Assembly (NCBI RefSeq): GCF_002105155.1
Contig: NW_019028989.1
Location: 434,001-498,000, forward strand
Direction of reading: 5' to 3'
Source of the DNA: Lobosporangium transversale
Taxonomy: Eukaryota; Mortierellomycota; Mortierellomycetes; Mortierellales; Mortierellaceae
Length of the DNA stretch: 64,000 bases
Shown here one piece after another: positions 50,743 through 61,911 of this stretch. The position numbers and the translations under genes are program-made. The notes below the pieces were generated by a model, which saw only the letters and a list, made by a program, of their open reading frames with translations, was not told the origin of the DNA and did not search any database. Within the stretch, counting starts at the first letter, position 1; each line of letters opens with the position of its first letter.

Positions 50743-51990
50743 TTAGGAATCCGAATCAGAATGATTGGAGAGACTGTATTCAAGATTATCTTCATCATCA
50801 TCGTCGCCTACCTCATCATTCTCATAAACAATATTATCTTCCGTGTAAGGGATGAAGCGATGCTTGCACTTCTCAAAAGTCATTATCATCCTAATAGCGT
50901 CGAAGATCGACTCTGTAGATCCCCCTTCGCAGCAGTCCATAGTGAGATAATTGAGGATTCTGACATCCTTTTGCTTGCTAGTCCCTTCTTCGTCCCTACC
51001 GTATTCCTTGATAAGTTCATCTTGAAACTAAAAGGCTTTGTCTTCTCTTGACTCTATTCCAAGATCGAGCAAACGATCCCTTTGCTCAAAGGTCAAGATA
51101 GGGAAACCTAGCAATGCAGCTGCGGACCTAGGCTGGAGTCATAGATCCTCAAACATGAGTGCTCTGCATTGGGTCGCAAACCAGCAGCTGATTCATTTCT
51201 TATCCTTATATGCGCCACGAATTCGAACATGACATTGCCATAAAGTGTCTTGAACGGCCTTATGACACCCGCATCCAAAGGCTGTCTCACTGAGGTTGCT
51301 TTTGGAAGGAGTTGAATAATCTCGATATTCTCCAGTTCAAAGGTCTCATGATCCCTGTGTGTGTGCTGGCGCATTGCCGATTAGAAGCACGATATGACGA
51401 TCCTGCTTCTGCATGTCGCCATCTAACTGCCATAGCCGTTGAGCGAGAACAGGTAGTCCCCCGTACCTTTCTTTGGCAGGAAATCTACGTCGATGGACCT
51501 GAGGATATCCTTGGCCAAGTCCAATGGACGATGCATGCCCAGATATTAACGTTAATGATTGGACTAACAGACCCCTTTGAAGTGAAGTGAAGGATAAGCT
51601 GGATGGACAGATTAAGAGATTAAATTCCATACCCAGTACTAAGGGCTTACGCATAACAGGTCCTGTTGCATTGCTGCAGAACAAGGCTAAGGCTCGGACC
51701 GACCGAATAATATTCTTTCCACAAACAGGCGCGGCCTTAGATACCTTGTAGGACATTGCTGTGAGGAAAAGACCTGTCTCATCAACAGTTATAGATGTCA
51801 TCAAGCTTAGAAATTGATAAGCTTGGCTTTGATCGCCTCGATATGGTCATTCACAACTTCCAAGTCCACAGGCTCGCTTTCAATCCTATCCACAGATCCA
51901 CTTTCAACTGTATCCAGTTAAAGATTTTAGGCCCTTTCTTTTCTTGAAGTTGCTAAGCCATCCTTTAGAAAAATAACATAGTTTGAGTGC
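50743..51990 (-). pseudogene. Degenerate pogo/Tigger-type (DDE_1, CENPB-like) transposase
   Basis: Minus-strand fragments in order: part of the CENPB-type DNA-binding domain (GWLSNFKKRKGLKSL, about 51910-51970), a linker, ITVDETGLFL (first catalytic Asp), LLIGNAPAH where the family has Asp before Asn (here Gly), a frame change near 51350-51374, then LLPKATSVRQPLDAGVI with the third Asp region and an acidic end (DDDDEDNLEYSLSNHSDSDS) with stop at 50743. The middle of the core is scrambled and stops interrupt the N-terminal part. Clearly non-functional. No terminal repeats were identified. It lies in the spacer between POLE and VPS16. Confidence 0.85.
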
Positions 51991-54493
51991 TTGACCTGAA
52001 AGGAAGAAAGGTGTCATTTCAGTTCAAATTGTTACAGCTGTCCCTCGTATGGGATTATCGGCTACATTGAGATCCATCAAAACACATTAGGTTATAATGG
52101 GGGGGTTTTTTTTTCTTTTTTCCTTTTTATTTTTCCTTGTATTGGTAGAGGGAGATATTGACAGCTTATCGAGGATGCTGTTTTTCTTTTGGATATTGCC
52201 ATTCGCCCGTTTTTGCCATAGGCGTCGCTTCTCATTAGATAGATACACATGGTGTATGCCAGACCTCGTAACACCAAGATCTACTTGATGGCTAATACCA
52301 TTTTATGTCAATAAGGTAGAAAGAAAAAGTGCTAAAGAAAGAGGAAGCTGCTATCCTTACGCGGCAGCCCTTATAAGAAGTTTGTTTTTAAAGAATTATT
52401 CGTTATTTATTTATTTCATATGAAGCCTGTGCAGTAGTTTTGGCTTTGTTTGTACGACCATGGTTGGGATTCTAGGAATGGCCTTGCGAGCTATGCCTAA
52501 AGTTAAAATAGGAATACTTAAATCAAGATGTGAGAGACCTTTCCCTTGGTTTCAATAGACATATATATAATGTTTTGTAATGTTGGCGTCATTGTTACCA
52601 TTCATATTATCGGCCATCGTTAACCAACGGAAGCTCCTGCGAGAAAGCGAGAGTGGAGAAGACATTCTTGAGGCAGTAGACGCGTATTTTAGCGTCGTGC
52701 TTTTAGATTTCCTCTCTCTGCCTGTGGGCTGTGGGAGAGCCCATTGCCATGAATGAATTTAAGGTTGTGGATGAATTCATTATCGATTTTTTTTTTTTTT
52801 TTTTTCATTGTAGTCGTGTCAACACTGTTAGCAACCACTAAGTGGTGGCGCTTGAAAAGAAACACCTATTCTAGCATCGTGTTTTCAGGCTTTTTCCTCC
52901 GCTTCCTCGCTCCCTACACTATATCTACGAGCAAGAAGAGAAAGGCTGAAAACGCGATGCTAGATCAGGCATCCTCTTTCCAAGAGCCACCAGTTAACGG
53001 CAACTGATAATATCAATGGTAGTGACAATGATCACTGTGGAGAATGATAATGAATTCATTCATGAGCAAGAGAGACGCGCTCAAGAAAATAAAATAAAAA
53101 AAGGGATTGTGGAGAAGAAGAATAGCAGACTTTTTTTTTTTTTTATGTCCGTTCTCAAAAGTGCTCGTGAGATGATATTCGGGAGGGAGGAAGGTGATTT
53201 TTGATGGGAAGGGTAAGTGATGATCAGGGAGTGAAACTCGGTACACGGTGTCACTTGACCTCCGTACGCTCCAAAGTAAAAATAAATCAATCCATATGCC
53301 TCAATCAATGCCTTGCCAAGCGTGAAAAAAAAAAAAAAAAAAAAAAAAAGGATGTTAACCTATCAATTCAAAAATGGTGGCAAAAGTGCCAGCGAGAAAA
53401 GAAAACATGCCGCAAGTCCTTGACAAACATTTTTAGCGTTCCTTGTGTACTTCTTGACAAGGTTCTTAATGGTTCATTAGGACAAGTGGAAGTGGCGCAT
53501 AGCAAGGGTAAGGAATTAATGCGCGCTTCATTCACTGCTTAACATGTTTCATAAATCAAATATATATATGGGACTGGTGTTAGAAGCTCGAAAGACAAGA
53601 CAGTGCTATCCTAGGGTCCGGCGGACAAACCAAATAAGGCATGCAATACCCAGATTACCTTCGCGTGGTACGCTCTGGCCTGCCCGCTCATATCTGAGGA
53701 GGGCATAATATATATATTTTTCGCTCTTAATGCTTTGCCACAGCTTAGGACATGTATGCCAAGCAAAGTAGATGAAATTTTGTGGAACGTGATCTAGTTT
53801 TTAAGAGCAGTCAACACCAAAACAAAGAAAATTTTTTAAGGACACTAGAAAAAAAAAAAAAGCAAGGCTCCTTCCTTTCTATTCTTTCTTTCTTTGTTCT
53901 CCACTTGATCCTTCCACACTCTCCTTCACCTTCATTTTACTCCCTCCTTTCTATTTGTCTTTTCTTCCTTCTTTTTTTTTTTTCTTTTTCGTTTTTGTAG
54001 TTATTCATTGGTTCTTTTCAAGGTAAATATCATGTTTACAACAGTTAATAAAACCTTCACGTCCACCGTATACCTTTTTTTTTTTTTTTTTTTTTTTTTT
54101 ACCAATCTGATGATTCCAAAGACAATTTGCACGTCAGTCATACTGCCTACGGGCAATGATGAGCAATATATCTATACCCAAATTTCTGATAAAAAAAAAA
54201 ATAATTATATTTCCTGATTTCGTTGTTGGACGCGAATTAATAGACGAATTCTAACAGAATTTTACTTTCTCTTTATGGCAGGTTCGATTACATTTCGATT
54301 AGTCCATATTCCAGATTATTGAATGCTCTTAATAAAAAGAAAGACATATTCATGTTATGTTCCTTTCTAGACTATGAAGGCTTTTCATTCATATATATAT
54401 ACTACTAGTCTTTTTAGTTTTAACCATTGATTTATTTTTATTTTTATTTTTTTGTATTGCGTGGTGTCTATATTGGCTTTTTTCACTTGTTCA
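51991..54493. other. Intergenic region, possible further transposon debris
   Basis: No gene can be supported. Short protein-like phrases occur (for example STSKKRKAENAMLDQASS near 52930 and KWWQKCQREKKTCRKSL near 53390), each in a short frame with no splice-supported continuation, so decayed mobile sequence is plausible but unproven. T- and A-runs occur at 52787, 53129, 53323 and 54077. A pyrimidine-rich block lies at 53870-53995. Confidence 0.4.
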
Positions 54494-55553
54494 CTATCTG
54501 GATGAAGTCAATTCAGCCATGTATCTCTCAATCTGGCCTTGAATAACTCCATCAGGGCATTTATCACGGATCTCACTATTATACACATTCCAAGAAAATA
54601 ATGAAACGTTAAGGCTGTCATTAAAATAATGAATAAGAAATAAAAAAAAAAAAAAAAGGTACATGTTTCCTTACCGTAATGTATCCAAATCCTTTTGCGA
54701 ATAGGCTTGCTGTACTGCTTCTTGATATGCTTCAATCTTCAGGAAGAGTCCTGCGCGGACATGCGCATCGCACTTTAGAATGTACTTGGAGGCCTCCTTG
54801 AATTGCATGGCCTTCACGCACTCCTCAACAAAAGGTTCATAGCCAATGGGCGACTTTTTGGACTTTGCTAATGTTGCTACTCCATCCCAGTCTCTGATCT
54901 CAACTAATGCTCGCAGCTTAATCCACCAGAAACGTTTTACCGGCATTTTAAATTCACTTTGGACCTTTGTTGCGCGGTTGCCTTGGTTGATTGTGATCAG
55001 TTTATAGACAGTGCTGCTCATGGAAAGACCGATAAATGGCTGAGAATAATCCTTTTCCAATTGAACTTGCGTCCGAAGAAGGCTGATGCTATCATCGATA
55101 GCCTACCAGTATATGAAATGATTAGTAGTCTGTAGAATAATGAGGCGAGGCGCGATTTGCGATAATTTTTTACCCTTGTTGTGTCTAAAGCCTTTTTTTT
55201 TTTTTTTTTTTTTTTTGTACCTTTGCCTCAAAGACGTGTTCTTTATCGTCCTGATATAATTTAAGAGCTTCCTTTAGCTTGTTGATCCGCCCTACGGTAT
55301 CTTTCTGCTGGAAACTCTCCATCAATAACAAATTGGCGTTATCAACTCTCTGATCGTTTTGGTAATAAAAGTTCTTTAAGAGCTCCGTATCCTGTTGTTT
55401 GCAGTATGATTCCAAAAGGCTGCATGCAAGCGGCTTTTTGTTGATGACCTTGAAGAACTCTGCTAAATGAAGTTTGCGCTTCAGATGCAGTAGTACATGA
55501 TAAACTGGGAAGATAGAGCAATTGATTTAGTTTGTGAAATAACTTGAAGCAAT

Positions 55554-55585
<32 letters not shown>

Positions 55586-58521
55586 CTCAAGTAGCCTAGG
55601 AAAAAACTCACCAAGATCAGTGTCACCACTCTCGATAGCTTTCACCAGTGCAAGCTCATCCTGTTGCATGCTCATCAACAGTGGCACTTGATCGCCAGCC
55701 CTTGGCTCGTAATCAAGAAGCTGTTCGTATTTAGTCATAAGAGAATAATAGCAATTAGGTCTTTTAAGCTAATCTTCAGTTGCAGGCTACTCTACACTTT
55801 AGCGGCTGCACTCCTGATAATGACGACAACTCTACCATCGTAGCCAACTTGGATTGACCGGCTTTGTGTGCTGTCATGGCGATCTCTGAATAAGAGAGTC
55901 CGGGTTTATTAGCCAGCTTCTCAACAACCATACGACAGATTGTATCCTCATCATCATTCGATTTTTTGATCTTTGAACAAGCCCAATGAATAAGAATCCT
56001 GTCTGTTCGCATTTTGAGATACTCACAAATCCTGATCGCAAGAAGATATTGATGACGGCTAATCAGACGATCAATCAAGGCCTCTGGTGTAAGCCTCTGG
56101 TATCTGATAGAATAGAGACATAATGGGTGTAAGATGTTAGGTCCAAATATGTAGCAGCACAGTAGCATGAGACATGCTGATTATAATGACAAATAAAATT
56201 GTTGAAGGACACTTACTGAGCGTAAGTGAGTGGGATACCGATCTCATAGTATCGAACAGCATTCAGGACTCTCAGGACCTTACACATCTCAACAAATGAG
56301 TCAGCATTGTGAATTTCCAAAAAGCACTTTCCAAAAGAAGCAGCCTAAGGCGCCAAAGGAATGAGTTGCATGTGAATGAGTACAGAATTTCTGGGCTATC
56401 AAAATAATCATGAACATACTTTTTCAATCTGATATGGATACCTTAAGGAGTGTTCGTTGATATTGATGTGATATTTCGTGTCCAGCAGCCTCAATGCATG
56501 CCTCCACAGCTTCTGAAAGCTCTAATCTGATGCTTCGTATATTTTCGTCCGCCTTAGGGCTTTTCTTCTATAAAATATGATATCGCAGTCAGAATCAGGT
56601 ATCTATTTAAGAGATTTCACCTGACAGATATTGCTGGTTGTGCGGCATATACCTCAAAGTGATCCAGAGCATCATAGAGCATGGCTGCAGGTGCTGTCGA
56701 TCCAATATTGAAAATACTCTCCGTGACATCTGAGTTGATATTTAGCGTAAAATATACTTATTGTTAATGTGGTGTCCACTGATCAAGAATCTGATGGCAA
56801 TCCACGTTCCTTTGAGCTCTGCTTCTTACCAGGTACTTTTTGTAGGAACTCGCATTTTTCACTGCTGATAATTCTGACGCCATCAATTTCTGGAATCAAA
56901 AAAATAGCATCGTCGTAGGAATATCTAGCATGGATTTAAAGAGGATCAGTATGATAGTTGAGCATACCTTCAAAAAAAAAAAAACTGATTTCCTTATCAA
57001 CATTATGCCAAATCCCTTACTTGATCCAATCACCATACGGTCCAACCATTAGAACAATTTTGTCCCAGTACAAGACAACAGAGTCCGTTCCACACCTTTG
57101 AAAAAATAAATGCATAAGATAATGGGATGAACTTTTCAACTTGACCAACAGCATCTCTCTTTGATAGCTTACCAGACTAACTGCTGCGGTGGAACTTGTG
57201 ATTTAGTTGGAAACTCTGATAGATTCTTTTGAAAGTCCGTGGACACAACCCAAAGCTTCCCATCAGATGTGAACAGCGCCAGATACTTTCCGTCCGGAGA
57301 GATCGACATCTTCGTAAATGGTCCTTGTTGTAGGCGCTACGTGAAATCGATAATATATATTGATTAGGAGTGTTTTTCTTTTCTTTTTTTTTAACACCAC
57401 GTTGCTGTCATGTACTTTTTCCGTCAATATACTTCATCTCTAGCTTCTGTTGCATCTACGACGAGGATAGTTGAGTTGAATGCAAGTAAGACTTCCACAT
57501 GACGACTGAGAGTAAATTTTGGAGGGATCACTGTCCAACTGTGAGGTGGTTCATTGATGCCAGGGTCTGCTAGGAGCAAGGGCCGAGGTTCATCGAAGTT
57601 CGCAATACTAATCAACTGAAAACTTCCTGTCAGTGCTACCAACCCTGTGCCCCAAATCTGAACATCAATGACACGGTTATCCTTGGCTTCCTATTTGCAG
57701 CCAATAAGGAAGTCAGACAATGACATTAATGCCGGCTACTGAGTGAACATAACAGGCTATCTCTCAGAGGTGCAAAAACAGTCCATCCTGAAGTTAAGAT
57801 GGTACCTTGCCGAGCGAAAACTGAGTGTATTCTCCTAGAATATTATACATGCGGACGGTGCCATCTTCCAAAACACAGAGTAGATGTTCTGTCTCTGTCC
57901 AGCCCATTCCTACGATTCGTCCCTTGTCCCACTAAACATTTCACAGGAAAGTTTTTGGATATTGATAGCAATCATGTATTAGCCTCGAGCTTTCTAAAAG
58001 AAATAGACTGAATATTTTGCACTCTCCTTTTATACTTGCCTGAATGGGCTCCATTAGTTTTCCTGATGATGTATAAAGGTAAATGCTGGGCTTGACGGGC
58101 TGCTGTTTCTGCACAAGAAGAACCTTGCGATCATCACGAACAAGTGCTAAACGTAAATATGCGAAGCACCATTACAACATGTTTCAGAGCCGGTTTTATT
58201 CAGGATGAACCAAAGTTGAACAAAAGGAAGAAATTAGATTCTGTACCTAGCGGTCCACCAAACGGTGCTGCTGCAACCATGTACTTTGACAAATCGACCT
58301 GCTTCCAGAGCATGGAGTAAATCTCTTGTTTTCTGTAGTGCAAAAGGGAGTAAAATTGGACAAAATTTGTATAAAAGTGCATGAAAAATATGCAAGTCGC
58401 TTGAGTTGGTTCTTTGCCTAGCAATTAAATCGCTCTGTCGAGACTCGAGACTATTTTCCTCCTTGCCTTACCTATAGTAACGGTCATGTAACTGAATCCA
58501 GTCTGCGATTGGAGGTGACAT
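54494..58521 (-). CDS. VPS16: Vacuolar protein sorting-associated protein 16 (HOPS/CORVET core subunit)
   Basis: Sixteen exons on the minus strand: 58472-58521, 58247-58332, 58040-58146, 57806-57931, 57433-57690, 57173-57336, 57021-57095, 56830-56924, 56653-56729, 56442-56567, 56217-56344, 55836-56103, 55612-55720, 55221-55504, 54675-55102, 54494-54575; 820 residues, as in other species. Vps16 is a class C core subunit of HOPS and CORVET, which tether and drive SNARE fusion at endosomes and the vacuole. The N-terminal beta-propeller is seen as [40 protein letters not shown] and [20 protein letters not shown]; the C-terminal helical solenoid as [34 protein letters not shown] and AIESGDTDL. Intron 3 has a GC donor with perfect consensus (CAG|GCAAGT); all others are GT-AG. 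Confidence 0.97.
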
Positions 58522-58754
58522 GTTTGTAGTTGATGGATGATGTCCTTCACTTGTAATGGTCCTACTATCTGCTTCCAATTGTCCTATCTGTGTTTACAAG
58601 CCTGTTTGCCCCTGAAGTAGATTTCTCTTTCCTCTGAAATGTAAGTTGTGGCAATGAGACAGAGAAGGAAGGCTGTCTTCATCTTTTACCCCTAGTAATC
58701 ATGTGACAGTATCGCGTGACGTAATCGTCGCGCTTGGGAGTCATAAAATCAGAT

Positions 58755-58846
58755 TAATTAGTGCCGGCTATGGCGGGGCCTAATAAAAAGCCCCCACCTA
58801 GCAACCAAATAAAAAACTCTCGATCTCCTTGACATACCAGCCTTCA
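58755..58846 (+). promoter_or_regulatory. Solitary copy of the transposase promoter/leader segment
   Basis: ATTAGTGCCGGCTATGGCGG is followed by a TATA-like TAATAAAAAG, CAACCAAATAA, ATCTCCTTGACATACCAGC. The same order and spacing occur in the transposase promoter (6790-6872 on the minus strand). No transposase coding sequence follows. It points away from VPS16, whose start is about 230 bp to the left. Confidence 0.6.
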
Positions 58847-59558
58847 GAAAAAAACCCAGCTTGTGGTTGTATCGTCAGCCTTACCACTAGCGGTTTTATA
58901 TATATATATTTTCTTCTGAGGATATAGCGAAGATGAAATAGCATGTGATATCTTTTCAGCCCCTTCCGAACGAGTCGATACAAAGGAATGAAGGGATGAG
59001 ACAGAAGCGTATTCCCATAGAAGAAACTGATATTTGCTGGTTATTTTGCGCCGTTCTGTAATTTTAGCATGTTTACCACAATATCTGGAGTGGTGTGGAA
59101 AAACCGGCCGAAACAAAAGACAGAAGCTTAAACACGGCGGCATACGGAAATGTCTGTATGTAACGAGAGGAGACCATTGGTCAAAAAGTTCGGATGTTCA
59201 TACAGTAGAAGATTCCTGTTACCTTTGCAGTAGAGAGGATTGGGTACAAGCCTACTTGACTCTAATACCTCTTTGAAAAAAAAAAAGAAAAAAAAGGAAC
59301 CTGCCTCTGTTCACACACATCCATTGTATGCAGTTCAACCCAAGGGTACCCACACCAGAAAAAAAAATATATATATCCCGTATGATTGGCGCCATGCCTG
59401 AAACAATGGATACATGCCATGCATGAAAGATAGAGTCCTAACCTTGACACAATGACTGTTGCTATGTGGACTCTTGCTATGTGGACTCTCCAGAATTACT
59501 CTATGATCACAGAGATGTGGGTCTATCGATCATGCTGTGTTGCCAAGAACTTGAAAAG

Positions 59559-59675
59559 GTATATAAACCCTTTTTCCTTACATTTTTCCAACACAGTCTA
59601 TCACGGTCTACATCCACAACACTTGAATCACACACAGTCTTTTCACCACTCACTCCAACATATCACCATGAGTGT
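59559..59675 (+). promoter_or_regulatory. Promoter-like TATA box and leader followed by a very short ORF
   Basis: TATATAAACCC (59561-59571) is followed by about 95 bp of CA/TC-rich leader lacking G and ending CATATCACC before an ATG at 59668. The open frame stops after five codons. It resembles a core promoter of an expressed gene whose body is lost, or of a non-coding transcript. Confidence 0.35.
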
Positions 59676-60070
59676 GATATGTTGAAGTGGTTCCCGATGG
59701 GTTTAATAGAGCCAATAAAAACTAGTCCCCCGACTTTTAGCAATGTTTACCAACCCGGATTTATCAAGAGAAGGCAGCAAGATGAGGAAGCAACAGATGT
59801 AATAAACTAAGGATAGCAACCAACGGAGCCCATTTCAAGCCTATACAGCAACAACTATTATCACTATTACATACACCAGTCAAATACTGGAATAAGAATC
59901 AAGCTCTCAACATCATCAAATGATGTCATGGGACTCTCAAGCGAATGCTGGGATCATGTGTAAGTCTTCATTATTAATTTTTTCTTTTTCTTTTGCTAAA
60001 CACAGGACACAGGAGACAAAGTTCTCCTAGGCCAGATTGGTTCCATGATAGTCACTTCAAAATAACAGTC

Positions 60071-60107
<37 letters not shown>

Positions 60108-61911
60108 AACCTATTTTCCTGTTGTTTTATGTATATATAAGATTTCTTTCTCTGACTCGATCTATCTTTGTAGGCGCGCTCACTTTTGTCAATGGGTTTA
60201 TACGCCCAAGAAGTGCCCACCCATCCTGTAAAGACTTTGTTGGACAGGTCCCTTGTATTGTGTCAGACGTATTTGCATCGCAATGTAATAGTAGCGCATA
60301 ATTATTCATAGCCATCCGAAGAGACTACAACGTTCTCATTACCTTCAGCCTGTAGATGCAGATGAACAGTCCCCTTGGATACATTAAAGAGCGATAGCGG
60401 CGACAGGCACAAGCACAAGAACAGGTGCAGGCAAAAAATGTAGGCACAGGTATAGTGTCGAGCCTTGGTCAGAGCACAGCTTCGGGCCGTGGCCAGAGCA
60501 GCAAGCGGCATCTTTGTATCATAGCAAAAGGCGATCAAAGAGGGGTGTAAGAAGTTTTAATAGTTGATTAAATAGTTAGATAGTCATATGTGTGTTCGCT
60601 CCCTCGGTGACGTAATAGCACTCCCGCGCTTGAAGGTCGCCCACTTCTTTAGTTAAATTCTCATTACAAGAGCCTTAATTCAGCCCAACAGCTTTGGCTT
60701 AGCTGTCCACCTTATCAAAAGTGTTCAAGTCTTAGCATGAGCATCCTGTACGTCGAGGGGTGCAGATCTATCGCCTTCAAAAAGTATTGTGCTGTCTACA
60801 ATTTAGCTTTCAAGACATATCTCGATTGCTATGTCTTTACCCGAGCACCACAAGTTTACTTGAACAAACCGCATTATAATTCAAAGCGGCGGGCTCCTTT
60901 ATATTTGCATGACCCCAGAAAGCCTTCAGAACGTTGCAGTTTTTATCAGCCATTTTCACATAATGTCTACTGTATACACAGGCTTTTTTTTTTTTTTTTT
61001 TTTTTTTCATTTGAATTATCAGGAATACAGATGGAATGATGAAGCAATCATATCTCCCACCTCGTCAACCATTTGGCCCAAAAAATGTTCACATGCCGCG
61101 CTTCCATACCGATGATAGCCCATTCAAACCTTTGACCATGTCTATAAAGAAGTATCTGAGGGGCCATCTGTTTGCTACATGTTCTATTTGGCAACTAACA
61201 AGTGTTTCTGCCAATACTTTGATTAAGAACCTAGCGATGAGAGGACGACATCGAAAGTATGTGAGATGATACTTTTTAAGGGTTATGCTTTCGGAGTCGT
61301 AACGGAGGGTCTGGTGCAAGAAGGCCCAAAAATATAATGATATGTATGGCCATCATTATATCACTACCCGTATCGCCCACAATGTACTTGAGTATAGCCT
61401 AAGTGATACATGATTCCTACGACTCAAACAACTCCATGAGTATAAATACTATCTCTTTTTTTCCTCATATGTCGGCTTCAAATATCCGAATAATTTTGTT
61501 TGGAACCGTTGTCCTAGTGTGGTACAACTTTTCTTGTACGCGTAGTAAAAATTACGTGCCAATACTTCGGTGACGTACGTGCCGCATTGTGATACAGGTT
61601 GATATTTTTGTGTTGTGCATTCCGCCCATTAATCCTCCCATTGCTAACGCCAGCATCGGGGGACATTTTCAGCCTTTCAACATTTTGTATCATTGCCCAT
61701 AGTCCATTCACAGGAGCGCGGAAACACATCTTAACCTTTATTGAAAGCGCTTTCTCGTGGATTGTACGGGCCAAACTCCTTCCTTCCACAAAATTCAGCG
61801 CGTGATCAGGACCAGAGATCTGTTTAGAGGAAGCTCTATTTAATTCATTTGCACATCAAACTTTTTTTTTTTTTTTTTTTTTTGAGCTCTCCTTTCAAAA
61901 CAAAGAATCCC

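Larger units (their letters stand above)
58522..61911. other. Long intergenic region with promoter-like islands and no supported gene
   Basis: About 3.4 kb between divergent VPS16 and nucleoporin genes. The longest open frames (about 115 codons) show no family resemblance. Contents worth noting: the transposase-promoter copy (58755-58846), a TATA box with CA-rich leader (59559-59667), two TGACGTAAT boxes followed by CGCGCTTG (58716 and 60607), and T-runs near 60073, 60984 and 61862. Confidence 0.45.

Noticed and set aside
60737-61039. 100-codon plus-strand frame in the VPS16-nucleoporin spacer
   Set aside because: It runs into a poly(T) tract (poly-Phe) and shows no conserved motif or splice support.
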